Source of the DNA: Pseudodesulfovibrio sp. S3
Lineage (GTDB): Bacteria; Desulfobacterota; Desulfovibrionia; Desulfovibrionales; Desulfovibrionaceae
NCBI RefSeq assembly: GCF_004025585.1
Contig: NZ_QTZO01000007.1
Location: forward strand, 1 to 64,000
Reading direction: 5' to 3'
Length of the DNA: 64,000 nt
Below the pieces are notes generated by a model, which searched no databases, was not told where the DNA came from, and was given only the letters and a program-made list of their open reading frames with translations. Of this stretch, positions 16,188-23,710 are shown in pieces. The position numbers were made by a program, and so were the translations under genes. Every line of letters starts with the position of its first letter. The first letter of the stretch is position 1.

Positions 16188-17444
16188 ATGATGAAGAATA
16201 TGCCCATGTGCTTCAGTGTTGTTGTCGCCGGTCTTGTGGTTTTGCTTTGTGCGTTGCCGTGCCTGGCGGCGGAAGAGGAGGCTGGTCAGTCGGAATACGG
16301 CACCCTGACCGGCCAGACCCGACTGTACTACTTCACCCAGCGGAACAAGAACACGGGAGACGGCTTTGACGACGTCAAGGAGTCCCTGGCCCTGGGCGGT
16401 TATCTCAAGTACGAGACCCCGTGGCTGGCCGATTATGTCGGAGCCGGGATTGCCGGGTACGCCTCTGTGCCGTTCGTGGATACCTTCAACCAGCGGGATG
16501 AAGGCGGAACCGGCCTGCTCACCGGCAGGAACAACAGCATTTTTGCCCTGGGCGAGGCCTATATCAAGCTTCGCTATGACGAGACCGAGGGGCGCTACTG
16601 GCGGCAGCGTATCGAGACGCCGTTCATCAACGGCAACGACAGCCGCATGCTCCCGCAGACCTTCGAGGCTTATGGAGTGAAATCAAACGACTTTGACAAC
16701 CTTGAACTCAGTCTCTACTGGGTGGACAAGGAAAAGGCCCGGGATACCGAACTGTTCAAGTCCATGACCGAACTGGCCGGGATGAACGGCACCAAGGGCG
16801 GCGTGGTCATGGCCGGTGCGGACTGGCAGGTCCTGGAGAAACTGCCCACCCGGTTCTGGAACTATTACGCTCCGGATCTGGACAACACCTTTTTCACCCA
16901 GCTCAAATACACGTTCGGCAGCGCCGAGGGGATGGAATACTCGGTCATGTTCCAGGGAGTGGACCAGCGCAGCGTGGGCGATGAGCGCAACGGCGAATAC
17001 AATTCCGCTGAAGCGGGACTCACGGGAACCCTCAAATTCAGCGGTTTCACCTTTGATCTGGGCGGAACCGTGGTGGACAATTCGGCTGGCATCCGCAATT
17101 CCTGGGGCACCTATCCCTTTTTCAACAACATGATGAGCTACGCCTTCAACCGGGCAGGGGAAAAGGCTCTGCTGGTCGGCGCGGGCTATGATTTCGCGCG
17201 CCTCGGGGTGGCGGGGTTCACGGCCAATGTCAAGGCCGTCTTCGGCGACACGCCCGATTCCGGTCGCAGCGCCTCCTTTGACCGTGACGAATACAACCTG
17301 AACCTGGACTATGCGTTCAGCGGCGACCTGGAGGGACTCTCCCTGCTCAATCGCTGGTCCTACCAGGACGCGGACGAGGATTTGGGCGGCCGTGACGGCT
17401 TTCAGGTCCGTCTTCGTATGCAATACAATTTCCAACTGATGTAG
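16188..17444 (+). CDS. Outer-membrane porin, OprD-like
   Basis: A 418-residue protein with a signal peptide (residues 1-28, cleavage after CLAA) and a beta-barrel composition with alternating aromatic strands, for example TLTGQTRLYYF near the N-terminus and a final strand, RLRMQYNFQLM. Motifs such as RNNSIFALGEAYIKLRYD, RIETPFINGNDSRMLP and MAGADWQ fit the OprD family of porins, whose members take up amino acids or organic acids. It is encoded alone and followed by a hairpin terminator. The substrate cannot be assigned. Confidence 0.8.
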   Translation: MMKNMPMCFSVVVAGLVVLLCALPCLAAEEEAGQSEYGTLTGQTRLYYFTQRNKNTGDGFDDVKESLALGGYLKYETPWLADYVGAGIAGYASVPFVDTFNQRDEGGTGLLTGRNNSIFALGEAYIKLRYDETEGRYWRQRIETPFINGNDSRMLPQTFEAYGVKSNDFDNLELSLYWVDKEKARDTELFKSMTELAGMNGTKGGVVMAGADWQVLEKLPTRFWNYYAPDLDNTFFTQLKYTFGSAEGMEYSVMFQGVDQRSVGDERNGEYNSAEAGLTGTLKFSGFTFDLGGTVVDNSAGIRNSWGTYPFFNNMMSYAFNRAGEKALLVGAGYDFARLGVAGFTANVKAVFGDTPDSGRSASFDRDEYNLNLDYAFSGDLEGLSLLNRWSYQDADEDLGGRDGFQVRLRMQYNFQLM

Positions 17445-17462
17445 CAGGCTGCTTTTAAACAC

Positions 17463-17485
17463 CTGTTTATTAAAAACAGCTTTTT
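17463..17485 (+). terminator. Terminator after the porin gene
   Basis: CTGTTT (17463-17468) pairs with AAACAG (17474-17479), followed by CTTTTT. It lies 18 bases beyond the porin stop codon. Confidence 0.6.
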
Positions 17486-17548
17486 GTTCAGTCTCTTTTT
17501 TTATATGGTCAAACACTGGCTTGCTTCATAAAACTCAAGGATTGATAC

Positions 17549-18613
17549 ATGGCAGTCGAAAATGTCACCCCGGAGAAAGGTGTTGATATCACGCCTGAGA
17601 CCCTTGAGGCAGCAAAAAAGCTGCTGTCCAAGCGGTTCAAGTTTATAAAGAGTCCCGATGAATCTTTGAAGTGTCTTGCCCGGCTCGGTGCCAAGCGTGT
17701 GGCTCTGGACATGACTCTGAATCCTGAACGGTATGTGCCCGAAGCCTCCGACAGCCCGCTTCCCAAGGTGGAGCCGTTGGACCCGTTGGATATCCTGCGT
17801 CAGGACCACCAACTCCCGGCACTGCCCCAGGTCTTCCTCGAATTGCAGCAGGCCATCGGAGGCAAGGCTACATCGGCCGACGATCTGGCCGAGATCATCA
17901 GTCAGGACCCCGGTCTGACCGCTTTTCTCCTGCGCATGGTCAACTCCGCCTTTTACAGCCTGCCCATGCAGATCGACACCATTTCCCGGGCTGTCACCGT
18001 GGTCGGGGTCAACCAGCTCTCCACCCTGGCCGTGGGAACGTCGGTCATGAGCCTGTTCAAGGACGTGCCTGCCGATGTCATCGACATGGAGCAGTTTTGG
18101 AAGCATTCAATTTGTTGCGGCCTGATCGCTCGCCGGTTGTGCCGAGTTACTGGCAAGGGCGATCCCGAGCGCGCCTTCGTGGCCGGATTGCTGCACGATA
18201 TCGGCCAGCTCATCCTGCTTCAGGCCGAGCCTGAGCGGGCCATGGCCGTGCATGTCCATGCCCGTGTCAAGGATGAGATTCTCTTTGTGGAGGAAAAGGC
18301 CCTGCTTGGATTTGACCATGCGACCCTGGGCGGCATGCTGCTCAGGAAATGGAATTTCCCCTTTGTGCTGGTGGCCTCGGTCCTGGAACACCACCAGCCC
18401 AAGGCCAATCAGAAGGAGCCCGAGCCGTTATTGGTGCATTGCGCCGAAACCCTTGCCACCGGGTTGGGGGTCGGTTCCAGTGGCGAGTATTTTGTGCAAC
18501 CTCCCGACAGGGGTGTATGGGAATCCATGGGATTTACCCCGGAGCGCATGGGTGAGATGGTCGAGGACCTGGACGAAGAGCTGGAAGAGGCCTTCGGTAT
18601 TCTCATCGAATAA
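17549..18613 (+). CDS. HDOD-domain signalling protein
   Basis: A 354-residue protein with a central HDOD domain at about residues 90-290: LPALPQVFLELQQAI, MVNSAFYSLPMQI, AVTVVGVNQLSTLAVG and LLHDIGQLILL. The family is a non-catalytic or weakly catalytic relative of HD phosphohydrolases found in bacterial signalling and stress proteins. The N-terminal 80 residues and an acidic C-terminus (EDLDEELEEAFG) are extra. No sensory or GGDEF/EAL domain is attached. Its partners are unknown. It is encoded alone. Confidence 0.85.
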   Translation: MAVENVTPEKGVDITPETLEAAKKLLSKRFKFIKSPDESLKCLARLGAKRVALDMTLNPERYVPEASDSPLPKVEPLDPLDILRQDHQLPALPQVFLELQQAIGGKATSADDLAEIISQDPGLTAFLLRMVNSAFYSLPMQIDTISRAVTVVGVNQLSTLAVGTSVMSLFKDVPADVIDMEQFWKHSICCGLIARRLCRVTGKGDPERAFVAGLLHDIGQLILLQAEPERAMAVHVHARVKDEILFVEEKALLGFDHATLGGMLLRKWNFPFVLVASVLEHHQPKANQKEPEPLLVHCAETLATGLGVGSSGEYFVQPPDRGVWESMGFTPERMGEMVEDLDEELEEAFGILIE

Positions 18614-18737
18614 TCACCTCGACACACTGCCGCATGTTTTTGATCGGTCCGGGCGTGTCTGACGAGCGTATTGTTTGACATCATCGCCCCCAGGCTTTAC
18701 TTCTTCCGTCCGAATACAAGAAACGGAGGCTGCTCAC

Positions 18738-18959
18738 ATGCGCGATAAAGTGGAAACTGTTTTGGACAAGGTCCGGCCCATGCTTCAGGCTGACGGCGGT
18801 GACGTGGAACTCGTGGAAATCACCGATTCCGGCGTGGTCCGTGTCAGGCTGACCGGTGCCTGCAAGGGGTGTCCCATGTCCCAGATGACCCTGCGAAACG
18901 GCATTGAACGGATTGTTCTCAAGGAAATCCCCGAAGTGAAGGGCGTAGAAGCCGTTTAG
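18738..18959 (+). CDS. NifU C-terminal domain (Nfu-type) iron-sulfur scaffold
   Basis: A 73-residue protein consisting only of the NifU-like domain: VRPMLQADGGDVELVEI, then the cluster-binding CKGCPMSQ (CxxC) and ERIVLKEIPEVKGVEAV. Such short Nfu proteins carry and deliver Fe-S clusters, which suits an anaerobe rich in Fe-S enzymes. The start at 18738 agrees with the family; the frame upstream is not conserved. Confidence 0.9.
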   Translation: MRDKVETVLDKVRPMLQADGGDVELVEITDSGVVRVRLTGACKGCPMSQMTLRNGIERIVLKEIPEVKGVEAV

Positions 18960-18997
18960 TCGAGGACGGCCTCCGGCCCCCCCATCCCCTCTCAACC

Positions 18998-19157
18998 TCC
19001 GAAACTTTTTGGGTGCGCTTGCGCATTTTAAGAAGTGAAGATGGTGGGAGTGGGGATTTATAGCTGTAACAACAATTTTCGCGCTCGCACGATCCCGCGA
19101 AGCGCGCCAAAAAGTTTTGAAGGGTCCAGGGAACCTTTTTCAAAAGGTTCCCTGGAC
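18998..19157. repeat. Nested intergenic inverted-repeat element before gltX
   Basis: An outer imperfect repeat pairs CCGAAACTTTTTGGG (19000-19013 region) with CCAAAAAGTTTTGAAGG (19108-19123). Directly after it stands an exact 16-bp stem, GTCCAGGGAACCTTTT (19124-19139), with its complement at 19142-19157 and a 2-base loop. The gltX ribosome site (CCGGAGGC) follows immediately. The pattern looks like a dispersed Desulfovibrio-type repeat; it may act as a terminator or a leader hairpin. Confidence 0.7.
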
Positions 19158-19174
19158 GCCGGAGGCATTCCATC

Positions 19175-20572
19175 ATGACCAAGATAGTTTCCCGTTTTGC
19201 TCCCAGCCCGACCGGGTACCTGCATATCGGCGGTGCGCGCACCGCACTGTTTTCCTGGCTGCTGGCCCGGGCTGCTGGCGGCGAATTCCGTCTGCGCATC
19301 GAGGATACGGACCTGGAACGTTCCACCCCGGAGGCCACACAGGCCATCATCGATTCCATGCGCTGGCTCGGTCTGGAGCATGACGGCGAGATCGTGTACC
19401 AGTCCGCCCGCGCCGACCGGCATAATGAGGTCATTGACCAGCTCATCGAGTCCGGCCATGCCTATTACTGCCGGTGTTCCAAGGAAGACGTGGACGCCAT
19501 GCGCGAGAAGGCCATGAAGGAAGGCCGCAAGCCCAAGTACGACGGCACCTGCCGCGACAAGGGGCTGACCTCGGGCGTGGTCAGGCTCAAGGCCCCTCAG
19601 GAGGGCGCCACCGGATACAAGGATATGGTCAAGGGCTTCATCAGCGTGGAGAACACGGAGATGGACGACATGATCCTCCGGCGCACGGACGGTTCGCCCA
19701 CCTACAACCTGGCCGTGGTGGTGGACGACCACGACATGGGCGTCAACCATGTCCTGCGCGGCGACGACCACGTCAACAACACCCCGCGCCAGATCCTCAT
19801 CTACCGCGCCATGGGGTGGGACGTGCCCGAGTTCGGCCATGTGCCCATGATCCTCGGCCCGGACAAGAAGAAGCTTTCCAAACGCCACGGCGCGCTGTCG
19901 GTCATGGAATACGAGAAGATGGGCTACCTGCCGGAGGCCGTGACCAATTATCTGGCCCGGCTGGGCTGGTCCCACGGCGACCAGGAATTGTTCACCATGG
20001 ACGAGATGGTGAAACTTTTTTCCACGGACAACCTGGGCAATTCCCCGTCGGTCTTCGACCTGACCAAGTTCGAGTGGGTCAACGGTCAGTACATGCAGAA
20101 GGGCGACCCTGACCGGCTGGCAGGGATGCTTTGCGATTTCCTGGCCCGGGAAGTGGGCGAGGAAGAAGCGGCCAATGTTTCCAGGGCCGATTTCGCCAGG
20201 ATCGCACCGCTCCTGCAGCCCCGCGCCAAGTCCATCCTCGACATGCTGGAACAGTCCCGTCCGTTCATCACGGACGCTTCTTTCCTGGCCTATGACGAGG
20301 CTGCGGTGAAGAAATTCCTGACCGAGGAGACCAGGCCGCTCCTCGAAGAGATCGCGGCCCGCATCGAGGCGCTTGAAACGTTCAGTGAAGAGACGCTGGA
20401 AGAGGTGCACCGTCAGTTCCTTGAGGACAAGGACATCAAGTTCAAGGCCGTTGCCCAGCCCATTCGCGTGGCCATCATGGGCAAGACCCAGTCTCCCGGC
20501 CTGTTCGAGACCATGATGGTGCTCGGCAAGGAACAGACCCTTGCGCGGATACGTCGGGCCGTGGCGCTGTAG
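19175..20572 (+). CDS. gltX: Glutamyl-tRNA synthetase
   Basis: A 465-residue class I aminoacyl-tRNA synthetase that charges tRNA-Glu. It has the HIGH motif within SPTGYLHIGGARTALFSWL, the Glu-family catalytic core with RIEDTDLERSTPEA, and the KMSKS motif as KKLSKRHG. The C-terminal anticodon-binding part runs from about residue 320. A Cys pair resembling the zinc site (YYCRC and TCRDKG) lies near residues 90-115. The length is typical. The start has GGAGG 9 bases upstream, just beyond a very strong hairpin. A terminator follows. Confidence 0.96.
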   Translation: MTKIVSRFAPSPTGYLHIGGARTALFSWLLARAAGGEFRLRIEDTDLERSTPEATQAIIDSMRWLGLEHDGEIVYQSARADRHNEVIDQLIESGHAYYCRCSKEDVDAMREKAMKEGRKPKYDGTCRDKGLTSGVVRLKAPQEGATGYKDMVKGFISVENTEMDDMILRRTDGSPTYNLAVVVDDHDMGVNHVLRGDDHVNNTPRQILIYRAMGWDVPEFGHVPMILGPDKKKLSKRHGALSVMEYEKMGYLPEAVTNYLARLGWSHGDQELFTMDEMVKLFSTDNLGNSPSVFDLTKFEWVNGQYMQKGDPDRLAGMLCDFLAREVGEEEAANVSRADFARIAPLLQPRAKSILDMLEQSRPFITDASFLAYDEAAVKKFLTEETRPLLEEIAARIEALETFSEETLEEVHRQFLEDKDIKFKAVAQPIRVAIMGKTQSPGLFETMMVLGKEQTLARIRRAVAL

Positions 20573-20593
20573 TCATCGGCACATCATTTTCTG

Positions 20594-20624
20594 AAAGGGC
20601 GGCTTCGCAGGAGTCGCCCTTTTT
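20594..20624 (+). terminator. Rho-independent terminator of gltX
   Basis: AAAGGGCG (20594-20601) pairs with CGCCCTTT (20615-20622), and a TTTTTG run follows. It is 22 bases past the gltX stop. Confidence 0.85.
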
Positions 20625-20694
20625 GTTTGGGTTTCGGCTGGTAGGGATGCCACTCTTCCGGCGGCCTTGCACGTAAAAAAAGAGTTGCTTTAAC

Positions 20695-20708
20695 TGAATG
20701 ATCATTTA
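20695..20708 (+). promoter_or_regulatory. Candidate TetR operator, site 1
   Basis: TGAATGATCATTTA contains the perfect dyad AATGATCATT and lies 12 bases upstream of the tetR start. Site 2 at 21323-21336 differs by one base. Autoregulation by the TetR protein is inferred. Confidence 0.65.
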
Positions 20709-20719
20709 TCATAGAGCTT

Positions 20720-21292
20720 ATGCGCATCAAAGACGACAGCAAGCGGGAAGCACTTTTGCGTGCCACGGTGTCGGTGGTCAACAAGACGGGTTTCGTGGCA
20801 GCGTCCGTGTCCAAGATCGCCGGAGCCGCCCAGGTCTCGCCAGCTACCCTGTACACCTATTTCGAGAACAAGGACGACCTGATCATCTCGACCTATATGG
20901 CACTCATGTCCCGCATGTCGGACGGCGTCTTCAGGGGGGTGGACACAGGTCTGCCGGTGCGGGCGGCCCTGTACGACATCTGGCGCAGGACCTTTGAGTA
21001 CGTGTCCCGGAACCGGGGGGATTTCCTCTACACCGAGCAGTTTGCAAAGTCCCCCTACGTCAAGCACCTCAGGCTTGAAGACCTGCAGGCCTTTTTCGCA
21101 CCGCTCATCAGCTTGGTCCGCCGGGGCGTGGACGAGAAGATTCTCAAGGATGTCCATTTTCATATGCACATCTTGTTCTTCTACTATCCGATCCTTACCC
21201 TGGCCAATCCGGGTAGCTGCCATTCCGTAGCTATTGAAGAAGCCACCATTGAGACCGCTTTCCAGCTTGCCTGGGATGCCATCAGACTCTAG
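20720..21292 (+). CDS. TetR-family transcriptional regulator
   Basis: A 190-residue regulator with an N-terminal helix-turn-helix (SVSKIAGAAQVSPATLYTYF, residues 33-52) followed by the usual ENKDDLI. The C-terminal part includes an unusual aromatic and His-rich stretch, FHMHILFFYYPILTL, that may form the ligand pocket. The next gene, 99 bases downstream, has the same operator sequence, so the protein probably controls both. The inducer is unknown. Confidence 0.9.
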   Translation: MRIKDDSKREALLRATVSVVNKTGFVAASVSKIAGAAQVSPATLYTYFENKDDLIISTYMALMSRMSDGVFRGVDTGLPVRAALYDIWRRTFEYVSRNRGDFLYTEQFAKSPYVKHLRLEDLQAFFAPLISLVRRGVDEKILKDVHFHMHILFFYYPILTLANPGSCHSVAIEEATIETAFQLAWDAIRL

Positions 21293-21322
21293 TTGCGGTT
21301 TTTTTTTGCAAACAATGTTAAT

Positions 21323-21336
21323 TGAATGTTCATTTA
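21323..21336 (+). promoter_or_regulatory. Candidate TetR operator, site 2
   Basis: TGAATGTTCATTTA is identical to site 1 (20695-20708) except for one central base. It lies 55 bases upstream of the PAS-like gene, in a position to overlap its promoter. Confidence 0.65.
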
Positions 21337-21391
21337 ATATGAGAGCCGGTATCTCCGGCGAAACCCTGTAACCGCCCATGGAGGTATAGCC

Positions 21392-21754
21392 ATGCAACAA
21401 GTTAGTGAATCCGTTTTGGAAGCCTTTGGAAAGATGTGGGGTCTTTACCCTGCGCCCGTGATGCTCATTCACGCCAGCCGCGAGGTGTTGGCCGTGAATG
21501 CCTGTGCCGATGGCTTGGGCATTGCTGCCGGGATCCAGTGCCATTCCCTCTACCCGAGGGACAAGGTGTGTCCGGGATGCCAGGCCAACAAGGCGCTCAA
21601 GACCGGATCAGCGGTCAGGAAGACCGCCATGGACAATCGGTCGGGCCGGTTTCTCGACGGATACTGGATTCCGGTGCAGGGCGAGTCGGACATATATGTG
21701 CATTTCGGCAGCGACATCACCGAATACGTCAAGCCGGAACTGATGACCGATTAG
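21392..21754 (+). CDS. Small PAS-like protein with Cys motif
   Basis: A 120-residue soluble protein. The opening (LEAFGKMWGLYPAPVMLIHA, SREVLAVNACADGLGI) resembles the start of a PAS domain. A three-Cys segment follows: CHSLYPRDKVCPGC at about residues 50-63. The end (GYWIPVQGESDIYVHFGSDITEYV) matches PAS-fold strands. It could bind a cofactor or metal, or sense a redox signal, but lacks any output domain. A strong ribosome site (GGAGG) precedes it, and its promoter shares an operator with the adjacent TetR gene. The exact function is unknown. Confidence 0.7.
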   Translation: MQQVSESVLEAFGKMWGLYPAPVMLIHASREVLAVNACADGLGIAAGIQCHSLYPRDKVCPGCQANKALKTGSAVRKTAMDNRSGRFLDGYWIPVQGESDIYVHFGSDITEYVKPELMTD

Positions 21755-21798
21755 AAATGATGAGGACGCTGTGTTTTCCCGCAGCTCCCGTCTTTGTC

Positions 21799-21833
21799 AA
21801 AGCTCCCGCCGGACATTCCGACGGGGGCTTTTT
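21799..21833 (+). terminator. Terminator after the PAS-like gene
   Basis: AAAGCTCCCGCCGG pairs imperfectly with CCGACGGGGGCTTT and is followed by a T-run. It lies 45 bases past the stop codon. Confidence 0.8.
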
Positions 21834-21855
21834 CAAGGGGAGGTGTATATGTCCA

Positions 21856-22137
21856 CTACCGTTTGTGGATCTCGTCTTTCATGGCCCGATAGGTCTGCTC
21901 ATCGATTTCACCGGCGGCAAAGCGGCGTTTGAGGATTTCCTCAGGCGTGCCTGTCCCTGTATCTGTGGCGGGTTTGCGGAGCAGGCGAACCGTGAAGTAT
22001 ATGATCAATCCGATGATGAGGAGCTGAAAGATGCCGCCGAAATGAAAGGGCATCCAACTCGACCAGCCCGGATGGCCGCCAGCCTGCCAGAACCCTGCTC
22101 CGGGACACCAATTACTGAATGCGGTAAGAAAATTCAT
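21856..22137 (-). CDS. SHOCT-domain membrane protein
   Basis: A 93-residue protein. The Trp/Gly-rich start (NWCPGAGFWQAGGHPGW) is followed by one membrane segment (IFQLLIIGLIIYFTVRLL) and a C-terminal SHOCT motif (PEEILKRRFAAGEIDEQTYR), a short domain often linked to oligomerisation. The start at 22137 has GAGGAG upstream. Its promoter is of the sigma-54 type with TGTGCA sites like those before the zraP-like gene, so it is probably part of the same envelope-stress regulon. Confidence 0.85.
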   Translation of the reverse strand: MNFLTAFSNWCPGAGFWQAGGHPGWSSWMPFHFGGIFQLLIIGLIIYFTVRLLRKPATDTGTGTPEEILKRRFAAGEIDEQTYRAMKDEIHKR

Positions 22138-22165
22138 GCTCTCTCCTCTCGTGTTTGCATACTCG

Positions 22166-22183
22166 TAGCATAGAGCGTGCCAA
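22166..22183 (-). promoter_or_regulatory. Sigma-54 promoter of the SHOCT gene
   Basis: Read on the minus strand: TTGGCACGCTCTATGCTA, with GG and GC exactly 10 bases apart. It is 29 bases upstream of the start codon and nearly the same as the promoter at 7428. Confidence 0.8.
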
Positions 22184-22235
22184 TTTAAATAATCAATAGA
22201 TACAGGCTGTTGTAAACTTAAGGGAAAGAGGGGGA

Positions 22236-22284
22236 TGTGCAACCATGCAAATATGTGCACTCTGGCCGGGCACTCTTCTGCACA
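22236..22284 (-). promoter_or_regulatory. TGTGCA cluster upstream of the SHOCT gene
   Basis: TGTGCA occurs at 22236 and 22254 and TGCACA at 22279, starting 53 bases upstream of the -24 element. This is the same hexamer as in the zraP promoter cluster. The remaining part of the 22138-22513 gap, from about 22300 to 22450, shows no gene. Confidence 0.6.
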
Positions 22285-22452
22285 TGAGGTTGCAGCCGGC
22301 ATCACATTTTTATCGAGCAAAGAGGGGAGGCTGACGGGGATGGTGGAAGGTTCGGGTTGTCAGCAGGAGGTTCACGACGCTGAGGGTTGATTTCCTCCTG
22401 GCGGCGGGGTTGATTTGTCGCTATGCTGTGTCCGCGCAGGGTACACAGGGCG

Positions 22453-22486
22453 CAAAAAAGCTGCCGCCGAAACAATCGGCGGCAGC
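22453..22486 (-). terminator. Terminator of rpmB
   Basis: GCTGCCGCCGA (22460-22470) pairs with TCGGCGGCAGC (22476-22486). On the minus strand it is followed by a run of six T. It is 28 bases beyond the rpmB stop. Confidence 0.9.
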
Positions 22487-22513
22487 AATGCTAAAAAAGC
22501 AAAATGTATCAGC

Positions 22514-22729
22514 TTAGGCTTCGGGCTTCTTGGAAACCACGGGCTTGATTATGGCGCCGCTGCGGATGCAGCGCGTGCAAGCCTTGATAGTGACGACCTG
22601 GCCGGACTCAAGCTGGTGGCGGACCTTCTGCAGGTTAGGCATGAAACGACGCTTGGTCTTGATGTGGGAGTGGCTGACATTGTTGCCGCTCTGGGGACCC
22701 TTTCCGCAAATATCGCAAACCTGGGACAT
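22514..22729 (-). CDS. rpmB: 50S ribosomal protein L28
   Basis: A 71-residue large-subunit protein with the family signature [20 protein letters not shown] and [12 protein letters not shown]. It has four cysteines as two CxxC pairs (CDIC and CTRC), so it is the zinc-binding version. It is transcribed away from the yceD-rpmF block and has its own terminator. Confidence 0.97.
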   Translation of the reverse strand: MSQVCDICGKGPQSGNNVSHSHIKTKRRFMPNLQKVRHQLESGQVVTIKACTRCIRSGAIIKPVVSKKPEA

Positions 22730-22939
22730 TGCGACCTCCTAATGTATGCTGATGAAATAGTTTGTTTATAATCGTAACTTGCCGCTGAAGGTTGGTAGCT
22801 TCTCCAGGCAGCGGGAGAGAATCCTTACCGAGCCTTCCAGCAAATGGCAAGGGTTTTTTTTCTTGACAGGATAATTTGTTACCATATAGGAAGCACCGGT
22901 TGCCCGGCCATATGGTCGGCACTCAAGGCGGAGAATACT

Positions 22940-23458
22940 ATGTTTGAACTTTGGTTACCGATCAGCGATATTGCCGCCGAGGGCAGAAGCTTTACTTTTG
23001 ACGATCAGGCCTTCTGGCGTGAAGGGTGGCGTGAGTTCAAGCTGGGCATTCGTCCGGGCAGGGACCTGGTGGCCGAGTACACCGTCATGCCCCAGTCGGA
23101 CAACGGCGCTCTCGTTCGCGGCAAGCTCAACGGCTCCGTGAACATGGCTTGCGACCGCTGCACCGGAACGTTCGAGCTGGATATCGATGTCGAGTTCGAT
23201 GCCTTTGAGATGCTTCCTGATGGCGAGTATGACGGCGAACCTCGCGTTCGTTTGGAAAACGGCCAGTTGCAACTGGACATGGGCGCGATCCTCTGGGAGG
23301 AATTCGCCCTGGCTCTGCCCTTCAAGCCTTTGTGCTCCGAAGACTGCAAGGGTATTTGCCCGGGATGCGGAGTGGATCTCAATTCCGGCAAATGCGAATG
23401 CAAGCAGGAAGAGGGCGACGAAAGGCTTGCGGTTTTCCGCAACTTGAAGATAAAGTAA
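22940..23458 (+). CDS. yceD: DUF177/YceD family protein
   Basis: A 172-residue protein of the YceD family, which lies next to rpmF in most bacteria and is linked to 23S rRNA or ribosome assembly. Cys motifs (MACDRCTGTF; CSEDCKGICPGCG; CEC) suggest a bound metal. The start at 22940 is supported by position after GGCGGAG and by the family N-terminus. It heads an operon with rpmF and the fatty-acid genes. Confidence 0.9.
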   Translation: MFELWLPISDIAAEGRSFTFDDQAFWREGWREFKLGIRPGRDLVAEYTVMPQSDNGALVRGKLNGSVNMACDRCTGTFELDIDVEFDAFEMLPDGEYDGEPRVRLENGQLQLDMGAILWEEFALALPFKPLCSEDCKGICPGCGVDLNSGKCECKQEEGDERLAVFRNLKIK

Positions 23459-23530
23459 CGCCCCTTGCCCGGACGTCTTCATGACCCAGGGCAGGTCGAC
23501 GAGAATAAATCATATTAAGAGGTATACATC

Positions 23531-23710
23531 ATGGCTGTCCCTAAAAAAAGAACTTCCCGGTCCCGTAAGGGCATGCGCCGCTCCCACGACGGTATCGTCG
23601 CTCCAAACGTTGTTTACTGCGAGTGCGGTGAGCCGAATCTTCCCCATCGCGTCTGCGCCGTCTGTGGATCCTACAAGGGTCGTCAGGTAGTCAGCGGCGA
23701 CGATGCCTAG
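23531..23710 (+). CDS. rpmF: 50S ribosomal protein L32
   Basis: A 59-residue protein starting AVPKKRTSRSRKGMRRSHD, the L32 signature, with a zinc ribbon (CECG and CAVCG). The last 8 bases overlap the plsX start. The overlap and order rpmF-plsX are classic. Confidence 0.97.
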   Translation: MAVPKKRTSRSRKGMRRSHDGIVAPNVVYCECGEPNLPHRVCAVCGSYKGRQVVSGDDA

